The notes beneath the pieces are model-generated. The model did no database searches. It saw nothing but the letters and a program-made list of their open reading frames with translations, and had not been told where the DNA came from. A stretch of 64,000 bases of DNA from positions 270,594,662 through 270,658,661 of the forward strand of contig NC_090322.1 in assembly GCF_040869045.1 (NCBI RefSeq). Reading direction: 5' to 3'. Of this stretch, positions 1-10,906 are shown piece after piece. The translations under genes were made by a program, and so were the position numbers. Source of the DNA: Eurosta solidaginis (lineage: Eukaryota > Arthropoda > Insecta > Diptera > Tephritidae). Every line of letters starts with the position of its first letter. Within the stretch, counting starts at the first letter, position 1.

Positions 1-2900
1 AAAAGCATTATCTAGCACGCAGTATCACTGAAATAATAACGTGAGCGACGCACGGTGGGGTGTTTGATCAATCTAGCTGGCCAAAATTAAAACAGCAGTT
101 ATTTCTGTTGAAAAAGTGGTTGTCATATTACATTGTTATGAACTGGAATATTTCCCAGTAAATTCACGGTGTTTCGCGCAAAATTACTATGGATCGGGTT
201 CCTGGTTTCGGATGGACCCGGGGCCAAACGACGGGTATCAAACGAAAATTATTTTACTCCTCATTTCTACTGACATTTTTAAGTAGGGTTGCCACCTCAC
301 CTTCTTTTTTATATTTATTTGTATATCTCGGAAACGACTTAACCGATTTGAATCAAATTTGATACATCGATATAGTATTACATTTTAAGAGCTTTCACCT
401 AGGTGTTGCCATTGAGGATGTTTCCAGAAGGTTATAAGTTAAAAAAAATTACATGAGATATGCCAATAAGGGTATCAAAGGAATCGAATCTCGGTGAAAC
501 CTTTGATAATATTACGAAATTGCCTGATGATGAATTCGTGGCGGTTTTCGAAATGGTACCATCGCAATATGCAGTAAATGTTTCTTTCTTTCTTTTCAGT
601 TTCTCTTAGAAAAACATAATAATTGAATATTGAATTATTATAAGCCGGTGTTAAGCTCATTAATTCTTAATATGAAGTATAAATTGAGCACACCATTAAA
701 ACAAACAAACATACGTATCAAAGGAAATGTATTTCACTCCCGCTGTCCAAGAAAGATACATTTTTAGGTAGTGGCTGAGTGACTGTCGTAGTCATCCAAA
801 GTCATAAAATCAAAACTCTATTTAACTCTATTTGGTATAAACTAATTTAAAGGACATTGAATTTTAAATTAAATTTTACATTGAATTTGCATATGTACAC
901 TTTACTTAAAAGTTACTCGAACCGAACACCTATAAGAATTAAATGCATTGAGTTCACAAAAGTGAAGTTGAGGTTTAGTTTTCGAAGTTTAATTGATGAC
1001 GCCGCTCAAAAACTAATACAGTTCTTGCATTAACCAATTAATGGGAGAAAAAAAGACAATGAGGAATATTTATAAAACCTGAAAATTTCATGACTAACTA
1101 TCTTAAAAATTTAAGACAGAATTTGCTGCCTTTCTTTTTTTTTCATAGATGGCTTGCCCGAAAAGTTAATGGCGCTGTCCACAAATCGATTGCTGAGTGG
1201 ATTTTCATCCCATCTCGACCACAATTTTTTAAAACTCTCTAAAAACTCAACAACGCCCTTCTTTAGAATTTGTTTGAAATTGGATGGTTTTTGACATTAA
1301 ATATGGCGTTCTTCCGCCGAGTTCTGATATGGTGTTTTAATAAAATCTTTAGCATAAAGCTACGAATGTTTTACGGTTCATGGAAATTAAACCTTGGAAA
1401 CTATTTATTAGTTAAACTTAATTTTTTTTAACTTAAATTCTAAGCTGAAGCAAATTAATTCATTCATGCCTGCATTTTATGCAACACCTCTTTAATACCC
1501 AGTCTCAATGAAATAAGCACAGTTCTTCTAATGGCTTCCTTCCCTTTCAGTTTTCCACTACATTATGAATGTGTGTGTATATTTATGCATACATATATAT
1601 CGCGTATGAGTGTGACATTGACAGTGTGCGAAGTTTTTGCACGAATTTATTTTGCTGGCGTCGAAAAACTCATCAAAGTGCAAATCCCAACTATTCACAT
1701 ACTTTGAAATCAATATTAGCACAGACTTTGCGAGATATGAGATGTTCAAAATAACAAAGCTGTTCAATCAAAAGCTCACTGCTATAAAATTTCTGTCGTA
1801 GACTAAACATTTCTGACATCACCATCCTCCAGAGTTTTTGTTCAAAATTTTTCTTTTGCTTTTCCGGCATTTTGCTCAAGTTACACAAGCAAAGAGATTG
1901 AATGGTGAAGCGACGACCACTGACAAAATTTTCTTTTCCATCAGAAATCCCTTGCCGTACTTACTTATATACTTATGTACATAATATGTACATAGCTTGA
2001 ATGGGAAAGAGGAAGAATGACAATATTAGAAGTAAGAAAATGAGTCGAATAGTTTGTTAACTTTTAAATTATTGGTGGATGGCGACCGGTCGTTTGATGA
2101 TGTGAACTAGCAACAATTCCTATCCAAATACCAAGCTATACATTCTCATATAACCAGTTTTCCCTCATCATTAGCACATGCGCCTTCGAAGTATACACAG
2201 CGGATGTTGCACTAAAGTTCTTATGTTCCCAAACAGTGCCAAAGCTACATTTAGTTCCTTAACCTATATTATTTCAATGGATTGGCCAAACAGGAAGGCA
2301 CACGAATTCATTTGGTTTTTGCCTTTTGATGATTTCTATTTGAGGGGAGTTTGTGGTATTGTGGAAAATGTTTTGTTATGCGGTTATAAAATAAAATTAA
2401 AAAAAGGAAAATCAAAGCTGAAGACATAGCGCGATTTACCCCGGAGATACCCGGCATATGTTTTTCCCCCTGTTCTTTAATAAAAATTTTTTTTTTAAGT
2501 TTGGATGACCTACACTTTTATAACTATTCCGGGTATGCTAAAATGGAAGATTTTTGGTTAAAATTGTCTTATTTTCCGGAGTTTCATCGAACCTGATAGT
2601 CGTTTGCGAGCTATTACTTCGAACCATTTAAAACAAAAGTGCATTGCTATCTACACTATGCCGGGAACGTTTTGATATGAATTCGCAGAATATTCCAGGT
2701 TGTGTTTTGAAATAATTTTCTTAAAATCGTTTAAGAAGGATTTTGAGGGGCACAATTCTGAGCTATGATGAATATGACATGTTGCCTAAAACTGGGCATT
2801 CTTAGGACAACGCCCAACGGAGTTGGGCGTAAATTTAACGTGCATCATGGCAAGGGATTTACATATTTTCTATTTGTAGGCTAATCGACTAGTTAGCCGT
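1..2900. other. Unassigned AT-rich DNA with possible old repeat pieces
   Basis: No coding region is supported here. Two diverged stretches near 236-290 and 714-775 resemble each other (a GTATCAAA-AAA start, then ATTT-ACTCC, then ACATTTTTA), so an old dispersed repeat is possible. The words around 330-370, about a cell-like 'cggaaacgacttaaccgat' phrase, are of a kind common inside fly Helitron-like repeats. A perfect 9-bp hairpin lies at 2810-2830. Short open frames in the 1.55-1.9 and 2.2-2.4 kb area have no recognisable protein content. Confidence 0.35.
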
Positions 2901-3019
2901 AAGTGTGGCACCCTTTTAAAATGAACTATCCAAGGAATACTGAATAAGCCTTATCTTCCCTTCAGGCGTGATTCACAGCTGTCCAAAATTTATACATTTA
3001 ATAAAATATTTTCACTTAT

Positions 3020-3420
3020 TGGTTAAGAAGTTCTCATTTGATTATTGTGAGCAGACCGTGCAGAGCAAAGGCCTCAGAGGCCATCTACACAGCGAAGTTT
3101 TGGAACATGCTTAACATTATCCTCATCCCAAGGACTTCACATATCACCGAAGGATTGCTGTTTCTCCTTCAAATGTTGGAGAGCCTGATGTCTGTGACTG
3201 GCTTTATTAACAAAGTTATTACAACCGCATTCGAAATAAAGTTTGCAAAGACACACCAAGGGAAACGTCTTCATGGGTCCAATATTTTGCGGGGATAAGA
3301 AAGCTGCATGCGTTGAGTCATGTGGATTTTTTTTTTGATTTAACTTTCAGGTTTCCCTCCCCGGTGGCTGGCCAGTATTCGCGATTTGCGCTAAGGTCGT
3401 TTTGACTTCCAAACCCAGTG
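3020..3420 (+). pseudogene. Possible broken coding fragment, unidentified
   Basis: One frame reads through about 130 codons with protein-like composition and only two internal stops (TAA after EVLEHA, TAA after VCDWLY), then stops near 3411. Recognisable stretches are CEQTVQSKGLRGHLHSEVL, HPKDFTYHRRIAVSPSNVG and SSWVQYFAGIRKLHALSHVD. Length, charge mix and few low-complexity runs set it apart from neighbouring chance frames. I cannot name the family. It could be a decayed transposase, a retrocopy of a host gene, or an old exon. No start codon, splice sites or poly(A) tail are convincing. The two stops argue against a working gene. Confidence 0.3.
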
Positions 3421-3429
3421 AAAGCTTAA

Positions 3430-4440
3430 GGAAAGTTATTCCATAAAGGGTACACCGGCGAGAGGAGCTCGTATGGGACAAAAGATCAGTTTACTGGTTC
3501 TGTGGGGATTGTGTAGGTTCTTTGTGACGAGTTTGTGGTTAACCATAAATTTAAGTTACCCCAACATTCCAGCCTCTTTCTCATGCCGGAATTCTTGTCA
3601 GAAGTAGATGGGACTTGATCTGCCTATTATTGGATTTACTAGAGCGTATTTATAAGGGCTGATTAAGGTTTAGAGGTGTAGTCAACCAATGAGCAATGTG
3701 TCACTTGAAAATTTATTCTGCTGTTATTTATACCAAAATATCGGTCAAGGTAAAATAAGGGCCTAACCATCCGTGCTACTTGGCGCAGAAATCTAAACGA
3801 TGAATATAGGGGTTTTTTTTTATTACGCGAGCTTGAAAAAAACACGCTCCAACTAGCTAAACAGTTTCATTATGGCAAAACCATACAGATGGTTACTTTT
3901 TTTTAGCTGCTTTGACATTTCCACTTCTAGAGCAGTATGTTTTTGACACTCAACCAGAGAATTACAAAAACAAAATACATGAAATGCGTGTGTTTGTTTG
4001 TATGTATGTCACCCTGCCGCCACGCTGTTATTTTGTTATTTTTGTTTATCTGCACATTAGTATGTTCATTTCATTCGCTCGTTCACAATAGTGCCCTATT
4101 TTTGAATATGCAACACTATACAACACTATCAATCAGGTCGACAATTACCTAAGCGGTTTCAACTAAAAGCGCTTAGCCAACTCAACTCGATTACTTTTTA
4201 TTGTTGCTTTCCATGCAATTCGTTAAGCTAGCTAGTGTTTTAATTGTACTAGTTAGCAACGAAATACAGCTTATATTAGATGAAATAGGTGTAGGAGTAG
4301 ACTATGTTAGGTAAGTGTATTTGTCCAACAGCAAAACATAGGGTCACACATTGACCGTGTCGGAACAGCCCAAAGTGACTAGTGTGGTTCGATTACAAGT
4401 CAAAACCATATAAAATGAAGACAGTCTCCTCCATAACACT
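3430..4440. other. Unassigned DNA
   Basis: I see no gene, RNA or clear repeat. Homopolymer T runs and a short ATGT-rich stretch near 3980-4010 are the only simple features. Confidence 0.4.
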
Positions 4441-4460
4441 TTAAAATTAAAAGCTTCCGC

Positions 4461-4662
4461 AGTTAGAAAAAACATTTTTTTATGCCGCGTCGCCCCTCTG
4501 CAGTGATTTCGCAAACACTCCGAGTGTATTTCTGCTTTAAAAATTTACCTGCATTGCAGATGCCGCTCAGAGCCAGTATAAAACATCTAATTCCCGTCCC
4601 GCCTATTTGTAGTAAAATTAAAAGGAGCACGAAGCACATTGGAAGAGAAGCTCGGTTTTAAA
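4461..4662 (+). mobile_element. Old 5'-truncated copy of the tRNA-derived SINE
   Basis: The stretch matches the body of the SINE seen intact at 36650-37002: the CGTCGCCCCTC-GCAGTG block, the CTCCGAGTGTATTTCTGC block, the CTGCATTGCAGATGCCG block, and the 3' portion with AGGAGCACGA and TTGGAAGAGAAGCTCGG. The tRNA-like head with its A and B boxes is missing. Divergence from the intact copies is high by eye, so this is an old insertion. Confidence 0.75.
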
Positions 4663-4679
4663 TAGAATTATAATTTTTT

Positions 4680-5580
4680 CCTAACGAGTATCAATTCGAT
4701 TTCGGCCGAGATTACAAAGCATCCATTTGGCATAGCTCCCACACAATAAAATAACCTACCTTAAGATATCCTCCCAACTTGATGGTGAGATGAACGAAAC
4801 AGCCATGTAAGCTCAAGCTGTGTTTGTAAAATTATACATATATGTGAGCACAATACAAAAAACAACCACTTGCACTTAGCTTTCAATTCTGTGCATGTTC
4901 ATTTCGTTTTGTTTGCACTTGACTTCGTTTCCGGTTTCGCATTCCCAACGGCACTTACAACATTCCCGTAACATTTGAATCTATTTTAACAGCTGCCATT
5001 GTGAGGTTGCGCCATTTGCTGCAAAAAAGGTAGCTTTTAATTTACCCGCAAAATCCTATTTCTTAACTGTACCGTAAACTCTGTGCCTTTAATGCTACCG
5101 AATACGCTTTTTACCCTTTCATCTTTAATTCTTGTTATCACTGAGTAGTTATCCCGTCTCTGTACATTTATGTATGTGCGCACATATGCTGGGGAGTGCT
5201 AAATATGCACCACTATTTTGCTCCAATTCAAAATAGGTATTGACTACCATATTCATTGGTTTCATTAGGGTAGTATTGGCTAAGAAATATGCGGACCTAT
5301 ACTAATGAACGCTGAGTACATTAAATTGCTAACTCAATGATAGAGATTGATAAAGTATGTTAAGGCATACTAATGCACAATAGCACAGATAAAAAATGCA
5401 GTAAATATTCGTGCTAAACTTCTACACTAGAGTGTTCTTAAAATATATTCGGAGATAGGGCGTTTTCGCACAGGTTACCAAAGGAAAGTGATATTCCTCA
5501 CAGGCGACGAAATGGTAGAGTTGCTGAAAGCATTTTCAGTAGACGCCGAAACATTTACCTCATTTTGCATTCGACTATTG
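4680..5580. other. Unassigned DNA
   Basis: Ordinary AT-rich sequence. No coding potential and no repeat recognised. Confidence 0.4.
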
Positions 5581-6192
5581 AATATTTAAATTGTCAGCTT
5601 TCAATTCTAAATATTTTATTTCTTATTTAAAATTTCAATATTTTATTTTTTTAAATTCTATTTTTTGATTTTTAATTTTAAATTTAAATAAAAAATTTTA
5701 AAATACTCTCTTATTTTCAAATATTAAACTGTGGTTTTAATTTTTAAGTTTTTTTGTTTTTTTAATTTTTAAGTTAAATTTTTAGTTTAAAGTTAGAGTT
5801 AAAACCTATAGCTATTTTTAGTTTTTAACTTTTAATTTAAATTTTTAACTTTTTTCGAGTTCTAACTTTAAAATTTACGTTGTAGCTTTTAGTATTTAAT
5901 TTTTGATCTTTAAATTTAAAATTCTTATTTAAAAATTTTGAGCAATACGCCTTTATTTTTATTTTGTATCTTAAAATTTTTACTTTTTGGTCTTTAATAA
6001 TTTTTTTCTAATTTTTGTTTGTGTTTATAATCTATTTCTTTTCTTTTATTTATGGGATTCCATGTTTTTAGTTGTTAATTCAAAACTTTTATTTTTAGAT
6101 ACAAAACTAGATTTTAAGGTTTTAGTTTCTAATTTTGGTTTCTCATTTGAAGCTTAAAGTTTTAATATACTTTTTTTGTTATATATATTTAA
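5580..6192. repeat. Degenerate AT-rich array, left part
   Basis: Over 600 bp consist almost only of short variants of AATTTTTA, TTTAATTTTTAGTT and similar words, with drifting spacing. The same texture returns at 16130-16240, 16460-16835 and 17800-17950. The simplest reading is a single older low-complexity array into which the elements between 6193 and 17806 were inserted. Confidence 0.7.
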
Positions 6193-6344
6193 CTAGCCTT
6201 TACCCGCGGCCCCGTCCGCAAGGAGAAAATTAAATATATGGGATATTCACGTTAGCCTGCTTATCAAGTTATCTGTTTAAAGAGATTTTTTTGTCCAATA
6301 CATTTTATTTTTGTAATTGAGTAAAAAAAGAACTAAATGAGCTG

Positions 6345-9300
6345 ATAACCTGACAGGATCCCCAAATGATCCCGAAATTATCCAGAAAAATCCACGAAAT
6401 GACCCCGACGCTATCGCGGACAGATCCCGAAAAACATTTAGAAATGCCACGGAAGGGTCTCCAAAAGTTCCCGGAATAGTCCCAAAAACCCGAAATGACA
6501 ACGACACGATTCTAGACTTATCCAGAGAACCACAAAGAAATGATGCCTGAAGGGTACCAAAATGATCCCGAAATACTCCCGAAAAAGTTCCGAAATGACC
6601 CCGACGGGCTCCCGGACGGTTCTCAAAAACCATCCAGAAAATATTCTGGAAGGGTCCTTAGGGGATCCACGACGGATCGCGAAAACCATACAGAAATGAT
6701 TCCGGAAGGGTCCCAAAATGATCCCGTATTAGTCCCGAAAAAGTCCTGAAATGACCCCGACGGGATCCCAGACGGATTCCGAAAACTATTCAGAAATGAT
6801 GCGGGAAAGGTCCTCAAATGATCCCCTAATAGTCCCGAAATGACCCTGACGGGATCTCGAACGGACTCCTAAATGACCCTGACGGGATCCCGGACAGATC
6901 TCGGAATCCATCCAGAAATGATCTTGGAAACCCAAAATAATCCCGAAACAATATCTGAAAAGTCCAGAAATTACCCCGACGGGATCCCTCACGGATCCCA
7001 AAAACTATCCAGAAATGATGCCGGAATTTCCTCAAAAGATCCCCTAATAGTCCCGAAATGACCGAAAACCATCCAGAAATTATGCCGGAAGGGACCCCAA
7101 ATGATCCCGAATACCATACAGAAATGATGCCGGAAAATACCCCAAATGAACCCCAAATAGTCCCAAAAAAGTCCCGAAATGACCCGGAAGTGATCCCGGA
7201 CGGATCCCGAAAACCATCCAGAAATTATGCCGAAAGGGTCCCCTAATGATCCGATGCCAGTCGATAAAAAGTCCCGAAATAACCCCGACGGGATGCCGGA
7301 CGGATCCTCAAAATCATATAGAAATGATGCCGGAAGGTACCCCAAATGATCCCGAAATAGTCCCGAAATGACCCTGGCAGGATCCCGTACGGATCCCGAA
7401 AACCATCCAGAAATGATGCCGAAAGGCTCCCCTAATTATCCCGTATTAGTCCCGAAAAAGTCCCGAAATGACCCCGACAGGATTCCTGACGGATCCCGAA
7501 AAGCATCAGGAAATAATGCCGAAAAGGTCCCCAAATCATCCCGTATTAGTCAAGAAAAAGTCCTGATTTGACCCCGTCGGGATCCCGGATGGATCCCGAA
7601 AACTATCCAGAAATGATGCCGGAAGGTATCCCGAAATAGTCCCGAAATGACCCTGACGGGATCCCGGACGGATCCCTAAAACCATCTAGAAATGGTGCCG
7701 GAAGGTACCTCAAATGATCCCGAAATAGTACCGAAATGACCCCGGCGGGATCCCGGACGGATCCCGAAAACCATCTAGAAATGATGCCGGAAGGTACCCC
7801 AAATGATCCCGAAATAGTCCCGAAATGACCCTGACGGGATACCGGACGGATCCCGAAAACCATCCAGAAATGATGCCGAAAGCGTCCCAAATGATCCCGT
7901 ATTCGTCGAGAAAAATTCCCGAAATGACCCCGACGGAATCCCGGACGGATCCTCAAAACCATATAGAAATGATGCCGGAAGGTACCCCAAAGGATCCCGA
8001 AATAGTTCCGTAATGAACCTGACGGGATCCCGGACGGATCCCGAAAACCATCTAGAAATGATGCCGGAAGGTACCCCAAATGATCCCCAAATAGTCCCGA
8101 AATGACCCCGACGGGATCCCGGACGGATCCCGAAAACCATACAGAAATGATGCCGAAAGCGTCCCCAAATGATCCCGTATTAGTCGAGAAAAAGTCCCGA
8201 AATGAACCCGACTGGTTCCCGGACGGATCCCGAAAAGCATCCATATATGATGCCGAAAGGGTCCCCAAATGATCCCGTATAAGTAGAGAAAAAGTCCCGA
8301 AATGACCAAGACGGGATCCCGGACGGATCCCGAAAACCATCCAGAAATGATGCCGAAAGCGTCCCCAAATGATCCCGTATTAGTCGAGAAAAAGTCCCGA
8401 AATTACCCCAACGGGTTCCCGGACGGATCCCGAAAAGCATCCAGATATGATGCCGAAAGGGTCGCCAAATGATCCCGTATTAGTCGAGAAAAAGTCCCGA
8501 AATAACCCCGACGGGATCCCGGACGGATCCTCAAAATCATATAGAAATGGTGCCGGAAGGTAACCCAAATGATCCCAAAATAGTCCCGAAATGACCCTGA
8601 TTGGATCCTGGACGGATCCCGAAAACCATCTAGCAATGATGCCGGAAGGTACCTCAAATGAACCCGTATTAGTCGAGAAAAAGTCCCAAAATTACCCTGA
8701 AGGGATCCCGAACGGATCCCGAAAACCATACAGAAATGATGCCGAAAAGGTCCCCAAATGATCCCGTATAAGTCGAGAAAAAGTCCCGAAACGAGAAAGA
8801 CGGGATCCCGGACGGATCCCGAAAACCATCCAGAAATGATGCCGAAAGCGTCCCCAAATGATCCCGTATTAGTCGAGAAAAAGTCCCGAAATGACCCCGA
8901 CGGGATCCCGGACGGATCCCGAAAACCATCTAGAAATGATGCCGGAAGGTACCCCAAATGATCCCGAAATAGTCCCGAAATGACCCCGACGGGATCCCGG
9001 ACGGATCCCGAAAACCATCCAGAAATGATGCCGAAAGCGTCCCCAAATGATCCCGTATTAGTCGAGAAAAAGTCTCGAAATGACCCCGACGGGTTCCGGA
9101 CGGATCCCGAAAACCATCGAGAAATGATGCCATAAGGGTCCCCAAATGATCCCGTATAAGTCGAGAAAAAGTCCCGAAATGACCAAGACGGAATCCCGGA
9201 CGGATCCCTAAAACCATCTAGCAATGATGCCGGAAGCTACCCCAAATGATCCCGTATTAGTCGAGAAAAAGTCCAGAAATGACCCCGACGGGATCCCTGA

Positions 9301-10080
9301 TGGATCCCGAAAACCATCTAGAAATGATGTCGCAAGGTACTCCAAAGGAACCCGTATTAGTCGAGAAAAAGTCCCAAAATGACCCTGAAGGGATCCCGAA
9401 CGGATCCCGAACACCACACAGAAATGATGCCGAAAAGGTCCCCAAATGATCCCGTATTAGTCGAGAAAAAGTCCCGAAATGACCCCGACGGGATCCCGGA
9501 CGGATCCCGAAAACCATTTAGAAATGGTGCCGAAAGGGTCCCCAAATGATCCCGTATTAGTCGAGAAAGGGCCCCGAAATGACCCTGACGGGATCCGGAC
9601 GGAACCCGAAAACCATCCAGAAATGATGCCGAAAGGGTCCTAAAATGATCCCGTATCAGTCGAGAAAAAGTCCAGAAACGACCCCGACGGGACCCGGACG
9701 GATCCCGAAAACCATCCAGAAATGATGCCGAAAGGCTCCCCAAATGATCCCGTCTTAGTCGAGAAAAAGTTCCGAAATGACCCCGACGGGATCCCGGACG
9801 GATCCCGAAAACCGTCCAGAAATGATGCCGGAAGGGTCCCCAAATGATCGCGAAATAGTCCCGAAATGATCCCGGAATAGTCCCGAAAATGTCCCAAAAT
9901 AATCCCGACGGAATCCCGGACGGATCCCGAAAACTATACACAAATGATCCCGGAAGGGTCCCAAAATAATCCCGGAATAGTCCCGAAAAAGTCCAGAAAT
10001 GACCCCGGCGGGATCGCGGACGGATCCCGAAAACCATCCAGAAATGATCCCTGAAGGGTCTCGAGATGACCCAAACGGGA
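6345..10080. repeat. 100/89-bp satellite array inside copy 1
   Basis: About 38-40 tandem units. Neighbouring GAAAACCATC phrases lie at 8821, 8921, 9010, 9109 and 9209, giving spacings of 100, 89, 99 and 100 bp. The long form has GTATTAGTCGAGAAAAAGT, the short form GAAATAGT, an 11-bp difference. Each unit holds the 10-bp palindrome CGGGATCCCG and a GGACGGATCC word. The array is far richer in GC and CpG than its surroundings. Reverse-strand open frames of up to 273 codons (8403-9224) come from the low number of stop words in the unit and encode repeats such as SGSFRDFFSTNTGSFGD. I do not treat them as genes. Confidence 0.93.
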
Positions 10081-10906
10081 TTACAAATAGGGTGAAGATA
10101 ATTATAAAACCATGTTAATAAGGCAACAGGCGCGTTGGAGCGAATGAAGAGTTACAAAGAAACATACAGGTAAAGCTAATAAAAGCGTGCTAATAAAAGC
10201 AATTGAAGGAGGGCGGATGGCGGGAGGAGGAGAGTACCACTGATCGTTTTTCCAAAATTGTTTAGATCTCGTTCTGTATGAGCCAGATACCAAAAATTAT
10301 TGATTTTAGGACAAAATTTACATTGAGTTATAACAATTTATAGATTTTGCACGAGAGGGGAAAGGGGGGGGGGGTGTATCACTGCTCACTTTGTAAGCCC
10401 TCGACTTATTTCACCCATTGAGTTTGTAATATTGGTGAAGGTCAGTATACGTAAAGTTATAATGTGTAAAAATTGTTAAAAAGTAATTATTCGAAGGGGT
10501 CGTGGGACCCCCTTCCCCCTTTCCATGTTCGAAAAAAATTTCGCCAGTAGCCTATTATCTCTGTCCCAAATTTCATCAAAATCCGTGAAGCCGTTCTGGC
10601 GTGATTCAGTCGCAAAGACAAAAAAATATAATAATTAAATTATAACTGTTCCTAGGGGGCGGAGACCACGCCCCTTTTGAAAAATATATGGCTAGTAGAT
10701 CCTTCTAGACTATTGGCTATATGCATGCCAAATTTCATACAAATCCGTCCAGCCGTTCTTGCGTGATTGAGTCACAAAGACAAACGTCTGGACAAACATC
10801 CAAACATCCAAACATCCAAACATCCAAACATCCAAACATCCAAACATCTAAACATCCAAACATCCAAACATCCAAACTTTGCCATTTATAATATATATAT
10901 TAGATA
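10080..10906. repeat. 3' part of copy 1: poly-G, duplicated block, microsatellite tail
   Basis: After the satellite come single-copy DNA, a GGGG-AAA-G11 run near 10356-10374, and two related blocks at about 10500-10625 and 10660-10790. Each block has a GTGG-CC or GG-GAGACC-CGCCCC segment, a CAAATTTCAT phrase and a GCCGTTCT-GCGTGATT phrase. The tail from about 10795 to 10880 is a run of AACATCCA units with one AACATCTA variant. The next element copy starts at 10907. Confidence 0.8.

Larger units (their letters stand above)
6193..10906. mobile_element. 4.7-kb repeat element, copy 1 of a head-to-tail dimer
   Basis: The unit starts with CTAGCCTTTACCCGCGG followed by CCCCGTCCGC, and ends with a microsatellite of about ten AACATCCA units and CATTTATAATATATATATTAGATA. 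Exactly 4714 bp later the same head begins again with no DNA in between. Inside are a ~145-bp head, a ~3.7-kb satellite (6345-10080), a single-copy stretch with a G11 run, and two related ~150-bp blocks that each contain CAAATTTCAT-A-AAATCCGT, GCCGTTCT-GCGTGATT and GTC-CAAAGACA. A CCGCGG-type head, that CCGTTCTGCGTGATT phrase and a microsatellite tail are familiar from widespread non-autonomous insect repeats, possibly Helitron/Helentron-like, but I cannot fix the class. No transposase or replicase is present. Confidence 0.85.

Noticed and set aside
6345..10080. CRISPR-like array of repeats and spacers
   Set aside because: Units are contiguous with no unique spacers, and the sequence is eukaryotic.
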